Translations under genes and position numbers: made by a program
Assembly (NCBI RefSeq): GCF_000154985.1
Contig: NZ_DS572688.1
Coordinates: 62,001 to 126,000, forward strand
Direction: 5' to 3'
Origin: Streptococcus infantarius subsp. infantarius ATCC BAA-102
GTDB taxonomy: Bacteria; Bacillota; Bacilli; Lactobacillales; Streptococcaceae
DNA length: 64,000 nt
The notes under the pieces: generated by a model
Seen by the model: the letters and a program-made list of their open reading frames with translations, nothing else
The model's database searches: none
Told to the model about the DNA's origin: nothing
In this document: piece by piece, positions 56,475 to 64,000 of the stretch
How positions within the stretch are numbered: the first letter of the stretch is position 1
How the letters are laid out: every line of letters begins with the position of its first letter

Positions 56475-57047
56475 TTAAACTTTTTTTGTAATTTCATGAA
56501 TGGACTTAACTGGTGCAACGTCCGCTCCATGCTCTCCAAGCATTTTTTCCATCCAAATCATGTCATACCAACGGTTGAATTTATAACCCGAATCATGAAA
56601 TTTTCCAACCGATTGATAACCAAGTGCTCGATGGAATTTCTCGCTTCCATTTGTCAGGTAGGCATCTTCAACATCAGTTGAGGCAATACAAGCATTAAGA
56701 TTGAGGATACCCATTTGAGTTAGATAATCTTCTAACTTTCCATAGATTTGACGTCCTACACCCTTACCACGCGCAGCCTTATCCAGATAAACCGTCGCTT
56801 CTGCTGACCAAGCATAAGCAGCTCTAGGATGGAATTTAGAAGCATAAGCATAGCCAAGAATCTTGCCATCTTCTTCTGCCACGAGATAAGGATAAAAAGC
56901 CATGATTGAGCGCATACGCCCCGTAAATTCCTCTAAAGTCGGCACATCATATTCAAAAGTAATAGCTGTTTCTTCAACATAATAACGATAAATATCCAGC
57001 AGAGCTTTTGCATCATCTAAGCTTGCCAAACGAATCGTAATGGCCAT
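56475..57047 (-). CDS. GNAT N-acetyltransferase, phosphinothricin acetyltransferase-like
   Basis: The roughly 190 residues start MAITIRLASLDDAKALLDIY, with YYVEETAITFEYDVPTLEEF typical of the PAT/YncA group. The acetyl-CoA loop is DKAARGKGVGRQIYGKLEDY, followed by HRALGYQSVGKFHDSGYK. YncA-like enzymes acetylate amino-acid analogues such as methionine sulfone. The start at 57047 has GGAGG 9 nt upstream; a longer frame (to 57179) runs through the promoter and is not used. Confidence 0.88.
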   Translation of the reverse strand: MAITIRLASLDDAKALLDIYRYYVEETAITFEYDVPTLEEFTGRMRSIMAFYPYLVAEEDGKILGYAYASKFHPRAAYAWSAEATVYLDKAARGKGVGRQIYGKLEDYLTQMGILNLNACIASTDVEDAYLTNGSEKFHRALGYQSVGKFHDSGYKFNRWYDMIWMEKMLGEHGADVAPVKSIHEITKKV

Positions 57048-57080
57048 TCTCACAAGTCCTCCAAAAATAATCAATAATTT

Positions 57081-57109
57081 AGTATAACGATAAAGTAGCC
57101 CAGTGTCAA
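57081..57109 (-). promoter_or_regulatory. Promoter of the acetyltransferase gene
   Basis: TTGACA (57104-57109), 17-bp spacer, TATACT (57081-57086). This supports the internal ATG at 57047 as start. Confidence 0.8.
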
Positions 57110-57144
57110 AATAAACATAACACCACTTGTCAAATTCACGATTA

Positions 57145-57170
57145 TTAAAAAACGCAAGGAGCCCCTTACG
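57145..57170 (-). terminator. Terminator of the serine recombinase gene
   Basis: CGTAAGG-GGCT-CCTTGCG (one G-T pair) is followed by TTTTTTAATAA, shortly after the recombinase stop. Confidence 0.75.
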
Positions 57171-57183
57171 TTTCATCATTCTC

Positions 57184-58857
57184 TTATTTCTTGACTAACT
57201 TAACAACTGCTTCAACCGGTGTATTATTGTCCAAACTAATTTCTAAGTCTTCCTCAATGATTGGAAGCTTGAAATGAATGGCTTTTACCCAACGTCCTGC
57301 CTTATTTTTGTCATCATAAATTTCGACTTTTTCAATCAACATCTGACACAATCTCTTCTTGTCGATATCTTCCATGACATCCATTAATGATGCAAAATTG
57401 ACTAATATTTTATAAATATTGTCAGCGGTCATTTTATCTTTTAGGATTACTTCTCGTTTAGATTCACTTGTCTCAATTAGTGTTTCGACATCTGCTATTT
57501 TATCATAAATAGTATTTAATCTCATGTCTAAATCAATTGACTTTTGCTGAAAATGAGGAACTTCAAAATTTAAGGAGTCAATCTGTTGGATTAAATTCAT
57601 TTTAGTTGCACTTAATTGACGAAAGAGACTCTTATATTGTTCAATTTCACTGTCTATCCTACTTGTATCAACTTGAATATTAATTTTTTCCTGCAATTTT
57701 CTTGCAAAACCAGGTCTAGAAACTAGTTTACTAATGATTGATAATACTTCATGGTCTAAATTTCCTGTTTTAAGCTGTTTATTAAATGTGCACTTATGAC
57801 CATCTACCTGCTTTCTATGTTTACAAGCATAGTAGTAATAGTTTTTATAGTATTCATCTTTCTTGTTTTTATTTCTCTTGATACTTTTATTTCCATAAAG
57901 CCCAGCATTACATAATGGACATTTTATCAACCCCGAAAGTACATAGATTGAATCGCCCTTATTTGGGTTTTCACGTTTATACTTATGGGCATTAGCTTCT
58001 CGTTTTTTCCTCACTTTTTTCCAAGTCTCATCGTCAATAATTGCTTCATGTATTCCGTCTGTTAGAATATAATTTTCAGACTGTTTGACTTTCGTTTCAC
58101 CAGAAACTTTATCTCGAGTGCTTTCACGCCGTCCAAATGCAATTTTGCCATTGTAAACTGGATTATCTAAAATTCTTGCAATGCCACTAGATGAAAAATA
58201 TGGAAGGGTACTATTCTGTCGAATTGGTTTCTTTATATCTAGGTTGGCTAAATGTTTGGCAATTGCTATAGTGCCCATATCACTATTGGCAAATAAATCA
58301 AAAATCATCTTTACAGATTCAGCTTCTTCATGATTTACTTGCAATTGACCATTAACAAGGGAATATCCTACAGGCGCAAATCCACCATTCCATTGACCAG
58401 CTCTCGCTTTTTGTCTACGACCTTCCATGGCTTGAGAAATAATATTCTCCCTCTCCATTTCAGCTACTGCTGACAAGATTGTAATGACTAACTTCCCTGA
58501 ATCCTTTGAACTATCCAATCCATCATCAACACAAATCAGATTTACACCATGAGATTCCATAATAGCTAAAGATTTTAAAGTGTCCGCTGCATTTCGACCA
58601 AAACATGATAATTTGAATACAAGTACATAATCCACTTTATCTTTCTCTGCTTCGATATCCGATATCATGGCCATAAATTCCGTTCGTCCTAACATGGTTT
58701 TACCAGATTTCCCAGCATCCTGATAGGTTTTCACAATCTCAATATCAAAAGCATTTGCATATTGCTGAATTCTTGTTTCTTGAGCGTCTAATGAAAATCC
58801 TTCAACTTGCATATTTGTAGATACCCTTGTATAGATATAGGCTTTCTTTCGCTTCAT
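57184..58857 (-). CDS. Large serine recombinase
   Basis: Large serine recombinases integrate and excise phages, ICEs and transposons at att sites. The 557 residues hold an N-terminal resolvase domain with the nucleophile in YIYTRVSTNMQVEGFSLDAQ. Then come KLSCFGRNAADTLKSL, the recombinase domain (VGYSLVNGQLQVNHEEAESV), a zinc ribbon (CPLCNAGLYGNKS; YYACKHRK; GHKC), a coiled coil and a C-terminal tail. Full-length, with good ribosome site and terminator. The cargo appears minimal: two tiny ORFs upstream. It may be a degenerate element whose recombinase remains intact. Confidence 0.93.
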   Translation of the reverse strand: MKRKKAYIYTRVSTNMQVEGFSLDAQETRIQQYANAFDIEIVKTYQDAGKSGKTMLGRTEFMAMISDIEAEKDKVDYVLVFKLSCFGRNAADTLKSLAIMESHGVNLICVDDGLDSSKDSGKLVITILSAVAEMERENIISQAMEGRRQKARAGQWNGGFAPVGYSLVNGQLQVNHEEAESVKMIFDLFANSDMGTIAIAKHLANLDIKKPIRQNSTLPYFSSSGIARILDNPVYNGKIAFGRRESTRDKVSGETKVKQSENYILTDGIHEAIIDDETWKKVRKKREANAHKYKRENPNKGDSIYVLSGLIKCPLCNAGLYGNKSIKRNKNKKDEYYKNYYYYACKHRKQVDGHKCTFNKQLKTGNLDHEVLSIISKLVSRPGFARKLQEKINIQVDTSRIDSEIEQYKSLFRQLSATKMNLIQQIDSLNFEVPHFQQKSIDLDMRLNTIYDKIADVETLIETSESKREVILKDKMTADNIYKILVNFASLMDVMEDIDKKRLCQMLIEKVEIYDDKNKAGRWVKAIHFKLPIIEEDLEISLDNNTPVEAVVKLVKK

Positions 58858-58943
58858 TTAATTTCTCCTTGAAAAGTTTGATCAAAAAATACCCTTATAA
58901 TCTTCAGGGGATTTTAACTCTTTTTAGAAAAGAATACAAGTAA

Positions 58944-59051
58944 CTACTCATCAGTATATAGATTTTCTTCTTTGATTGGAAAAGTAGAGAAATCAATGTT
59001 ATCTCCATATTTCAGAAGCATTTCTTCCAAAAATCTCACTAGTTCATCCAT
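58944..59051 (-). CDS. Putative 35-aa acidic small protein upstream of the recombinase
   Basis: ATG at 59051 follows TTGGAGG at 6 nt spacing. The ORF reads MDELVRFLEEMLLKYGDNID, then FSTFPIKEENLYTDE, stop. The composition is acidic and helical. It overlaps the preceding small ORF in another frame, suggesting translational coupling. Possibly a small recombination-directionality or antitoxin-like factor; that is a guess. Confidence 0.45.
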   Translation of the reverse strand: MDELVRFLEEMLLKYGDNIDFSTFPIKEENLYTDE

Positions 59052-59143
59052 AGATGACCTCCAAGTGAATTTATTTGACTCTGATTCTCCATTGCCAAAG
59101 GCAGAAGAAGTTGCTTGTAGAAATGTAAATCATGTACAATCAT
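59039..59143 (-). CDS. Putative 34-aa small protein, first of the recombinase cassette
   Basis: ATG at 59143 is preceded by GAAGGAG at 6-7 nt. It encodes MIVHDLHFYKQLLLPLAMEN and a short tail ending HLWMN. Its 3' end overlaps the next small ORF by 13 nt. I know no homologue; the strong ribosome site is the main support. Confidence 0.4.
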   Translation of the reverse strand: MIVHDLHFYKQLLLPLAMENQSQINSLGGHLWMN

Positions 59144-59748
59144 GATAAACTCCTTCTATAACTCAACTATATTCTGCCATTTTTTGGAAATTATAAAAAA
59201 ACGTAATTACTTTTCTGCTGATGTGAACTTTCCGATTATAAGTGCTCTAAGGATAGAAGGTAAGAAGAGGGATTAATAATCTTTCCCATTTTGGTAAAAT
59301 CACTTGGATCAATTATTGAAAACGGCTTACAATATCCCATTTTTCTCACAAAGTTGAATAAGAATATCAATAGAATTATATTATTTCCATGAATCTTCCG
59401 CTAATTCTCCCAATATTCGGAAAAAAAATAATCTTGGTCAACTTGCATTGATATTAAAAATGATTATGAGTGGTAAAAAGTGCAAAATACTGATACTTAT
59501 TTAAACTCTATTGAATGTATTACTTTTTCTGCCATAAAATACTGGCGTTTCTTGAGTTTCAAAACAAGAATGTTGCTAATACAATTTTCTGTAAATTTCA
59601 TAGATTTAAATAAAAGTCTCCAAATAAAAAATAGTCTAGAGCTAAGAACTCTAGACAAAAATAATTAATTCTGTATATAAAGATTTCTAACATTTCTTTT
59701 GAATGAAGGGAAAAGTGCTTTTCTAAAAATATTAGTGTGATACAGATC
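59144..59748. other. Gene-poor stretch between the recombinase cassette and busAB
   Basis: I see no supportable gene in these 605 bases. A GTG-started 62-codon plus-strand frame (59480-59668) lacks a ribosome site and reads across the busAB terminator. One end of the recombinase element presumably lies here, but no attachment site could be defined without a comparison genome. Confidence 0.5.
59624..59660 (-). terminator. Terminator of the busAB operon
   Basis: GTCTAGAG-7 nt-CTCTAGAC is a perfect 8-bp stem, followed on the minus strand by TATTTTTTATTT. Confidence 0.85.
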
Positions 59749-61464
59749 TTACTCCAACCATCCTTCCACCTTATCAGGGTTTAACTCAATCCAGTCCTTT
59801 GCAGCCTGACTTGGAGACTGCCCTTCTGCAATTGCCAACATAACAGATTGCATATCCTCAGGTTCCCAGGAAAACTTGTCGATTATGTTGAATGCTTCTG
59901 CTTGATCTTCTTTTAACCCTTGTCTTACAATCGTATGAATTTCTTCCGATTTCCCAAAGATTCCTTGTGAATCTTCCAATAATACCAAGTCATATTTTGC
60001 AAACATCCAGTGAGGCTTCCAGGCAGTTACTACAATATCCTCTTTATTTTTTAGTGCTTGCTCAAGCGATGTTACCATTGCACCAGTTGATGAAGAAGTG
60101 AGACTCCAATCATTTAAATTTGAATAACTGTTCAGTGCATTTTCAGAACTTGACATAATTCCAGCTCCTGGCTCGATACCTATGATTGTTTGATTGGCCT
60201 GTGAAGTTAACTCATCAATACTTGAAATATTCATGTAACTTGGCACTGCAAAGCCAAGGCTTGTGCCTACTAAGTTTGCTCCCAAGTCTTCAATCTGATT
60301 TTTATATTGCTCATATTGGGCTTGGTGTGTTGTTGGCAGCCAAGCTGATACAGATGCATCTGCATTTCCATCTGCAATTGCTTTCCATGTAACTGCATTG
60401 TCTAAGGGAATAAGATTTACTTCATAACCTTTCGTCTTCAAGACTTCTGCCAATACATTAGTAGAAGCCACCTCTGAATCCCACTCTACATAAGCAAGTG
60501 TTATCTCTTGTTTACTTGTTACTTGAGTTTGTAAAACAGCTTGTGTTATACCGGTCACAAAAAATAAAATTACTAAAATAGGAGCCAATAATTTTGAAAA
60601 TGTTGATTTTTTTACATTATCTCGTTGTGGCTGATTCATATATTGTATAAAGCGATCAATGATGATAGCAAGAATGACTAATGCCAAACCTGAAACAAAT
60701 CCAGCACCGATTTCCGCATGTTGCAATGCTGATAATACGCCATTCCCTAATCCAGGAGCTCCAATCATTGATGCCGTAACAACCATAGAGAGTGCTAACA
60801 TAATAGTTTGGTTCACACCCGCTAATATGGTATTTTTTGCCAATGGAAGTTCTACTTTGAATAGTCTCTGACCTTCTGTCGAACCAAATGACTCGGCAGC
60901 TTCAATCAACTCCTCTGGAATTTCTCGAATTCCTAAATTGGTAAATCGAACAGTGGGCGGAAGTGCGAAGATCACGGATGCAAAAACCCCTGGAACCATA
61001 CCGATTCCAAAGAATGCAACTGCTGGAATCAGATATACAAAAGCAGGCATGGTCTGCATGAAGTCCAAAATTGGATTAACAATAGAACGAACACGATCAC
61101 TCTTCGCCATCCAAATTCCAAGAGGAATACCAATCACAATAGACATCAAGCTTGCTATTAAAACTAAAGTAAAGGTATTTATCATGCCATCCCATAATCC
61201 TTGATTATAGATAAATAATAACCCTAGTGCTACTAACAAAGCAAAATTTTTCTTTTTATTTGAAATAATGTAAGCTAATAATGAAATGATAATGAGTAAA
61301 AGTAGCGGTGGAATAAAGGATAGAGTGTCTGAAATAAAATCCATTACGCTATTACCAACCAGCTGAGTAAAACGAAATAGTTCAGCTAAATTTTTCGTAA
61401 TCCAATCAATCCCCTTATCAACGATATCTTCAATCGGTAAACTATTTTGTAAAAAATTATCCAC
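59749..61464 (-). CDS. busAB: Glycine betaine ABC transporter permease/substrate-binding fusion (BusAB/OpuABC)
   Basis: This importer subunit brings in glycine betaine or related osmolytes. The 571 residues combine a permease domain (about 1-290), with the EAA loop AAESFGSTEGQRLFKVELPL, and a covalently linked substrate-binding domain (about 310-571). The latter starts ITLAYVEWDSEVASTNVLAE and contains ADASVSAWLPTTHQAQYEQY and VVTAWKPHWMFAKYDLVLLE, including Trp residues of the betaine cage. It follows busAA by 9 bp. Confidence 0.95.
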   Translation of the reverse strand: MDNFLQNSLPIEDIVDKGIDWITKNLAELFRFTQLVGNSVMDFISDTLSFIPPLLLLIIISLLAYIISNKKKNFALLVALGLLFIYNQGLWDGMINTFTLVLIASLMSIVIGIPLGIWMAKSDRVRSIVNPILDFMQTMPAFVYLIPAVAFFGIGMVPGVFASVIFALPPTVRFTNLGIREIPEELIEAAESFGSTEGQRLFKVELPLAKNTILAGVNQTIMLALSMVVTASMIGAPGLGNGVLSALQHAEIGAGFVSGLALVILAIIIDRFIQYMNQPQRDNVKKSTFSKLLAPILVILFFVTGITQAVLQTQVTSKQEITLAYVEWDSEVASTNVLAEVLKTKGYEVNLIPLDNAVTWKAIADGNADASVSAWLPTTHQAQYEQYKNQIEDLGANLVGTSLGFAVPSYMNISSIDELTSQANQTIIGIEPGAGIMSSSENALNSYSNLNDWSLTSSSTGAMVTSLEQALKNKEDIVVTAWKPHWMFAKYDLVLLEDSQGIFGKSEEIHTIVRQGLKEDQAEAFNIIDKFSWEPEDMQSVMLAIAEGQSPSQAAKDWIELNPDKVEGWLE

Positions 61465-61473
61465 ATTAATCTC

Positions 61474-62667
61474 CTATTCCTCTATAACAATTCCTTGTTT
61501 CGTTAATGCCTCAATAATACGACCCTTGATTAGGACACCGATTAAACGCTCATTTTCAACAACAGCAATGGGAGCTGCTGAATCGTAAATGAGTGGTAGA
61601 ATGTCCTCTAGCAAAGTATCCTTCGATACAGTTCGAATATCCTTATCTATGTAGTCAACCAAACTATGTTGCTTAGCATTGGCCTTAAAGGCAGCCTCTG
61701 CTGATATTGCCCCTAGAAGTCGCCGTTGGCGGTTTATAGCTAGCAACATACTGACTTTTTCCACATCCATTCGTCTTAATGCAACTTTAGGACCATCAAT
61801 ATCAATATTAGTTGTAATTGGCTTAATCATGATATTTTGTGCAGTCAATACTTTTGAACGGTCAACATCTTCTACAAATTCACTGACAAATTCATTGGCT
61901 GGATTAGTTAGTATTTCTTCACCAGTACCGATCTGCATAATCTTACCATCTTTCATCAAGGCAATACGATCGCCAATACGAAGAGCCTCGTTCAAATCGT
62001 GTGTAATAAAAATAATTGTTTTCTGTACCCGTTCTTGCAAATCTAATAATTCGTCCTGCATCTCTTTACGAATCAATGGGTCGAGTGCAGAAAAGGCCTC
62101 ATCCATCAATAAGATATCTGGATTATTTGCCAAAGCCCTGGCAAGACCAACACGTTGTTGCATCCCTCCAGAGAGTTGATCAGGATACTGATCTTTAAAT
62201 GGCAACAGTGAAGAATTTTCCAAAGCTTGTTCTGCTAATTTTTGACGATCAACTTTATTAACTCCTCTAATCTCAAGTCCATACTCAGTATTTTCTAAAA
62301 TTGTTTTATGAGGAAACAAGCCAAATTTCTGAAAAACCATGTTTACTGAATGTCGACGAATTTGCCTTAATTCTTCCTTGTTCATTTTCGCAATATCATG
62401 ACCTTCTATATAAATGCTACCATAACTTGGTTCTATCAATCTATTTATCAGACGAATCAAGGTGGACTTTCCACTCCCAGATAATCCCATAATGACAAAA
62501 ATCTCACCTTGCATAACCTCAAAACTAGCATCATATACTCCGACAGTACAACCAGTTTTTTCAAGAATATCTGTCTTTGTTTGATCTTGTTTAACCATTT
62601 CTAAAGCTTGTTTCTGCTTTTTTCCAAAAATTTTTGTCACATTTTTTACTTTTAATAACGATTCCAT
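61474..62667 (-). CDS. busAA: Glycine betaine ABC transporter ATPase with CBS domains (BusAA/OpuAA)
   Basis: The 397 residues contain an ATPase with Walker A ([20 protein letters not shown]), signature ([15 protein letters not shown]) and Walker B ([19 protein letters not shown]). Two CBS domains follow (about 270-395), which in OpuA sense ionic strength or c-di-AMP. It partners with the permease/binding fusion downstream. The intergenic region in front carries the BusR operator. Confidence 0.95.
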   Translation of the reverse strand: MESLLKVKNVTKIFGKKQKQALEMVKQDQTKTDILEKTGCTVGVYDASFEVMQGEIFVIMGLSGSGKSTLIRLINRLIEPSYGSIYIEGHDIAKMNKEELRQIRRHSVNMVFQKFGLFPHKTILENTEYGLEIRGVNKVDRQKLAEQALENSSLLPFKDQYPDQLSGGMQQRVGLARALANNPDILLMDEAFSALDPLIRKEMQDELLDLQERVQKTIIFITHDLNEALRIGDRIALMKDGKIMQIGTGEEILTNPANEFVSEFVEDVDRSKVLTAQNIMIKPITTNIDIDGPKVALRRMDVEKVSMLLAINRQRRLLGAISAEAAFKANAKQHSLVDYIDKDIRTVSKDTLLEDILPLIYDSAAPIAVVENERLIGVLIKGRIIEALTKQGIVIEE

Positions 62668-62681
62668 ATTTTTCCCCTTTC

Positions 62682-62720
62682 AAAGTGAACATAATTTATT
62701 TTACTATATGTGGTCACTTT
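62682..62720 (-). promoter_or_regulatory. BusR operator in the busAA promoter region
   Basis: The inverted half-sites AGTGAC and GTTCACT (minus strand) flank exactly 22 bp, within AAAGTGACCA...TGTTCACTTT. BusR is reported to bind widely spaced GTGAC-type half-sites, so spacing and sequence fit. The promoter elements lie between or beside the half-sites. Confidence 0.75.
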
Positions 62721-62728
62721 TGTTGTTT

Positions 62729-62755
62729 AAAAACCTGTAACATTGTTACAGGCTT
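62729..62755 (-). terminator. Terminator of busR
   Basis: CCTGTAAC-AAT-GTTACAGG followed by TTTTT separates busR from busAA. Confidence 0.85.
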
Positions 62756-62767
62756 ATTTCTAATAAG

Positions 62768-63388
62768 TTACGAAAATAAATTCTTCATACGAGAGTAGGT
62801 TAGCTCGCTTCCCACAAAATAAATCGTATCTCCTTTTTCAAGAACAGCATAAGGTCCAGGAGACAACATGATTTCACCGTTGCGCTCAATAGCAATAATG
62901 GTTGCACCAGTCGTCTGCCAAAGATTTAATTCTTTAAGTTGTTTTCCATACAATTCTGAAACTTGATTCAAGTACAATTGAAATGGTTCAAATGGAAAAG
63001 AATTATTAATGTCGCGAGTATGAGCTACAATATTATCGATTAGCTTTTCAAAACCATCTAACTCTTGTCTTTGCTTCTGAATTTGTAATCTTAATTCATT
63101 TCTTAACTCTTGCAAGGAATTTGTGGACTCGAATTTTTTTAGAAACAATTGAGCCGCTTCCTTAGAAGTAACCGTCACTCCACTTCCGTGTTGAACTGCA
63201 ACTATTTCTAAATCAACTAATAGATTAATTGCTTTTCTCGCTGTTTCCGGGGATACATTAAAGTTACTAGCAATGGTTGAACGTGCTTTTATTTTTTCTC
63301 CAATGCTGTATTTCCCATCTGCAATCTGCTTTGCTAACGCAACAGCTATCTGCTGATAGCGAGAATTCTTTATACTCTGCATATTCAT
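62768..63388 (-). CDS. busR: c-di-AMP-responsive GntR-type repressor BusR
   Basis: BusR represses the busA operon when c-di-AMP is bound, limiting osmolyte uptake. The 206 residues have an N-terminal GntR winged helix (QIADGKYSIGEKIKARSTIA and NFNVSPETARKAINLLVDLE), a central coiled coil (about 85-115) and a C-terminal RCK_C domain (TGATIIAIERNGEIMLSPGP; LEKGDTIYFVGSE), the ligand-binding module. It lies just upstream of busAA-busAB on the same strand, with an operator between. Confidence 0.93.
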   Translation of the reverse strand: MNMQSIKNSRYQQIAVALAKQIADGKYSIGEKIKARSTIASNFNVSPETARKAINLLVDLEIVAVQHGSGVTVTSKEAAQLFLKKFESTNSLQELRNELRLQIQKQRQELDGFEKLIDNIVAHTRDINNSFPFEPFQLYLNQVSELYGKQLKELNLWQTTGATIIAIERNGEIMLSPGPYAVLEKGDTIYFVGSELTYSRMKNLFS

Positions 63389-63756
63389 ATCCCTTTCTTT
63401 ATAATCTTTAATTATCTAGTCCTTATACTACTACAAATTTGAAATTTTTTCATTGAAAAAATGTATATAGAAAAAATTAAATATCTCACTCTATTAAAAA
63501 AATAAATTTTTTAACAATAGTATTGTCAAAGGGTTGAAAGAAAAAATTAGCCAGTTGACAGGCGAATTAAAAAGAGCTAGGTATCAGCTTCAACCTGAGA
63601 GGTCAGTACTAATTTCGGTCTTATATTGAAATCTAGACGGAGAGTATTCTCTCTGTAGCATGGACTTGCCAGAAAATATCGTTACTCCAAAATAAATAAT
63701 ATTCCTCTATTTTCACAAATCATAGACTACTTGCTGATATATAAAGAATATTATAA
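63389..63756. other. Intergenic stretch upstream of busR
   Basis: No supportable gene. A TTG-started plus-strand frame near 63533-63628 encodes KEKISQLTGELKRARYQLQP before a stop, which may be a stray gene fragment. The busR promoter should lie at the left edge. Confidence 0.4.
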
Positions 63757-63757
63757 A

Positions 63758-63782
63758 GTGAGCCCTATGGGGCTCTTTTCCT
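63758..63782 (+). terminator. Plus-strand terminator near the window end
   Basis: GAGCCC and GGGCTC (63760-63775 region) pair around a short loop, followed by TTTTCC. Confidence 0.7.
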
Positions 63783-64000
63783 ACATCCAAAGAAGAAAGT
63801 AGACTATCTAATATAAAAAAATATTTTTCCAGTTATTTATTGTTTCTTGAATTAATTGCAGCAGATATTATTCGACAAATACCTCTAGAAAAGGATTATT
63901 GTATAGATACCGTCAATTACCTTTTTCTTGAAAAGGTATATGCTTGGTACCAAAGGGGAATGGTTGATTCAGCTGAAGACATACTTAAACATATTAAACA
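63762..64000 (+). pseudogene. Startless open frame running off the window (possible gene fragment)
   Basis: From a TGA at 63759-63761 the frame is open to the end. It encodes a helical-looking stretch including LELIAADIIRQIPLEKDYCI and LEKVYAWYQRGMVDSAEDIL. No ATG or ribosome site lies at a sensible position, and a terminator overlaps its upstream part. It may be the 3' portion of a decayed gene or chance; I do not recognise the protein. Confidence 0.3.

Noticed and set aside
57048-57179. N-terminal extension of the 56475 acetyltransferase
   Set aside because: It would contain the promoter and the recombinase terminator. The internal ATG at 57047 matches the family start.
59480-59668. 62-codon plus-strand frame between the recombinase cassette and busAB
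   Set aside because: It has a GTG start, no ribosome site, and runs through the perfect stem of the busAB terminator.

Overview
The window looks like the chromosome of a Streptococcus. The evidence is the division cluster order murD-murG-divIB-ftsA-ftsZ-ylmE-sepF, the Streptococcus-type neighbours (typA/DUF3165, yqgQ-glk, dpr, sepM-coaD-rsmD, DUF1912), low G+C, and terminators and promoters of ordinary low-GC Gram-positive type. A complete trp operon beside mntH, and the overall mix, fit the S. bovis/equinus complex (gallolyticus, infantarius, lutetiensis and relatives). That species-level placement is inference. No rRNA, tRNA or CRISPR array was seen.

Layout. 1-3989: sepF (cut by the window edge), ylmE, ftsZ and ftsA, all on the minus strand. 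3990-9246: about 5 kb of decayed mobile DNA wedged between divIB and ftsA. It holds two phage/satellite-type small genes, a cold-shock gene, the C-terminal stump of a replication-type protein, an IS30-like stump, an intact IS3-family element sitting in the loop of a terminator, and a stretch rich in inverted repeats that may be a structured RNA. 9247-18715: divIB, murG, murD, DUF3165, typA, a membrane protein with a broken N-terminus, a rhodanese-like protein, glk, yqgQ and dpr with a PerR box. 18854-20938 (plus strand): prepilin peptidase and mntH. 20974-27850: trpEGDCFBA under a consensus promoter, two tandem T-boxes and a 12-codon leader ORF containing one Trp codon. 27960-32537: a membrane protein and an ABC transporter/two-component system operon with a double-palindrome operator. 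32690-36170: a heterodimeric ABC exporter behind a MerR-type promoter. 36284-42453: vanZ, rlmN, yutD, a metallophosphatase, a small membrane protein, sepM (frameshifted), coaD and rsmD. 42583-44338 (plus strand): two paralogous secreted helical-repeat proteins. 44467-53642: asnA, an MFS transporter, a YjbR-EVE protein, a small membrane protein with a damaged XRE regulator, and valS with two riding genes under a Val T-box, then two small genes. 53859-56394 (plus strand): nucleoside phosphorylase, deoxynucleoside kinase and a PnuC-type transporter. 56475-59143: an acetyltransferase and a large serine recombinase with two tiny upstream ORFs. 59749-63388: the BusR/BusAB osmolyte uptake system with its operator. 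The last 600 bases hold little beyond a terminator and a startless open frame.

How the genes work together. Most of the window is housekeeping: septum assembly (SepF, FtsZ, FtsA, DivIB) joined to lipid II synthesis (MurD, MurG); tryptophan synthesis controlled by uncharged tRNA-Trp; valyl-tRNA synthetase controlled by uncharged tRNA-Val; peroxide/iron protection (Dpr); Mn/Fe import (MntH); and c-di-AMP-controlled glycine betaine uptake (BusR-BusAB). Accessory DNA is limited to the divIB-ftsA island, the serine-recombinase cassette and a few decaying small genes. Several genes carry apparent lesions: sepM, the XRE regulator, the 15441-16478 membrane protein and the island replication gene. This suggests either ongoing gene decay or some sequence errors.
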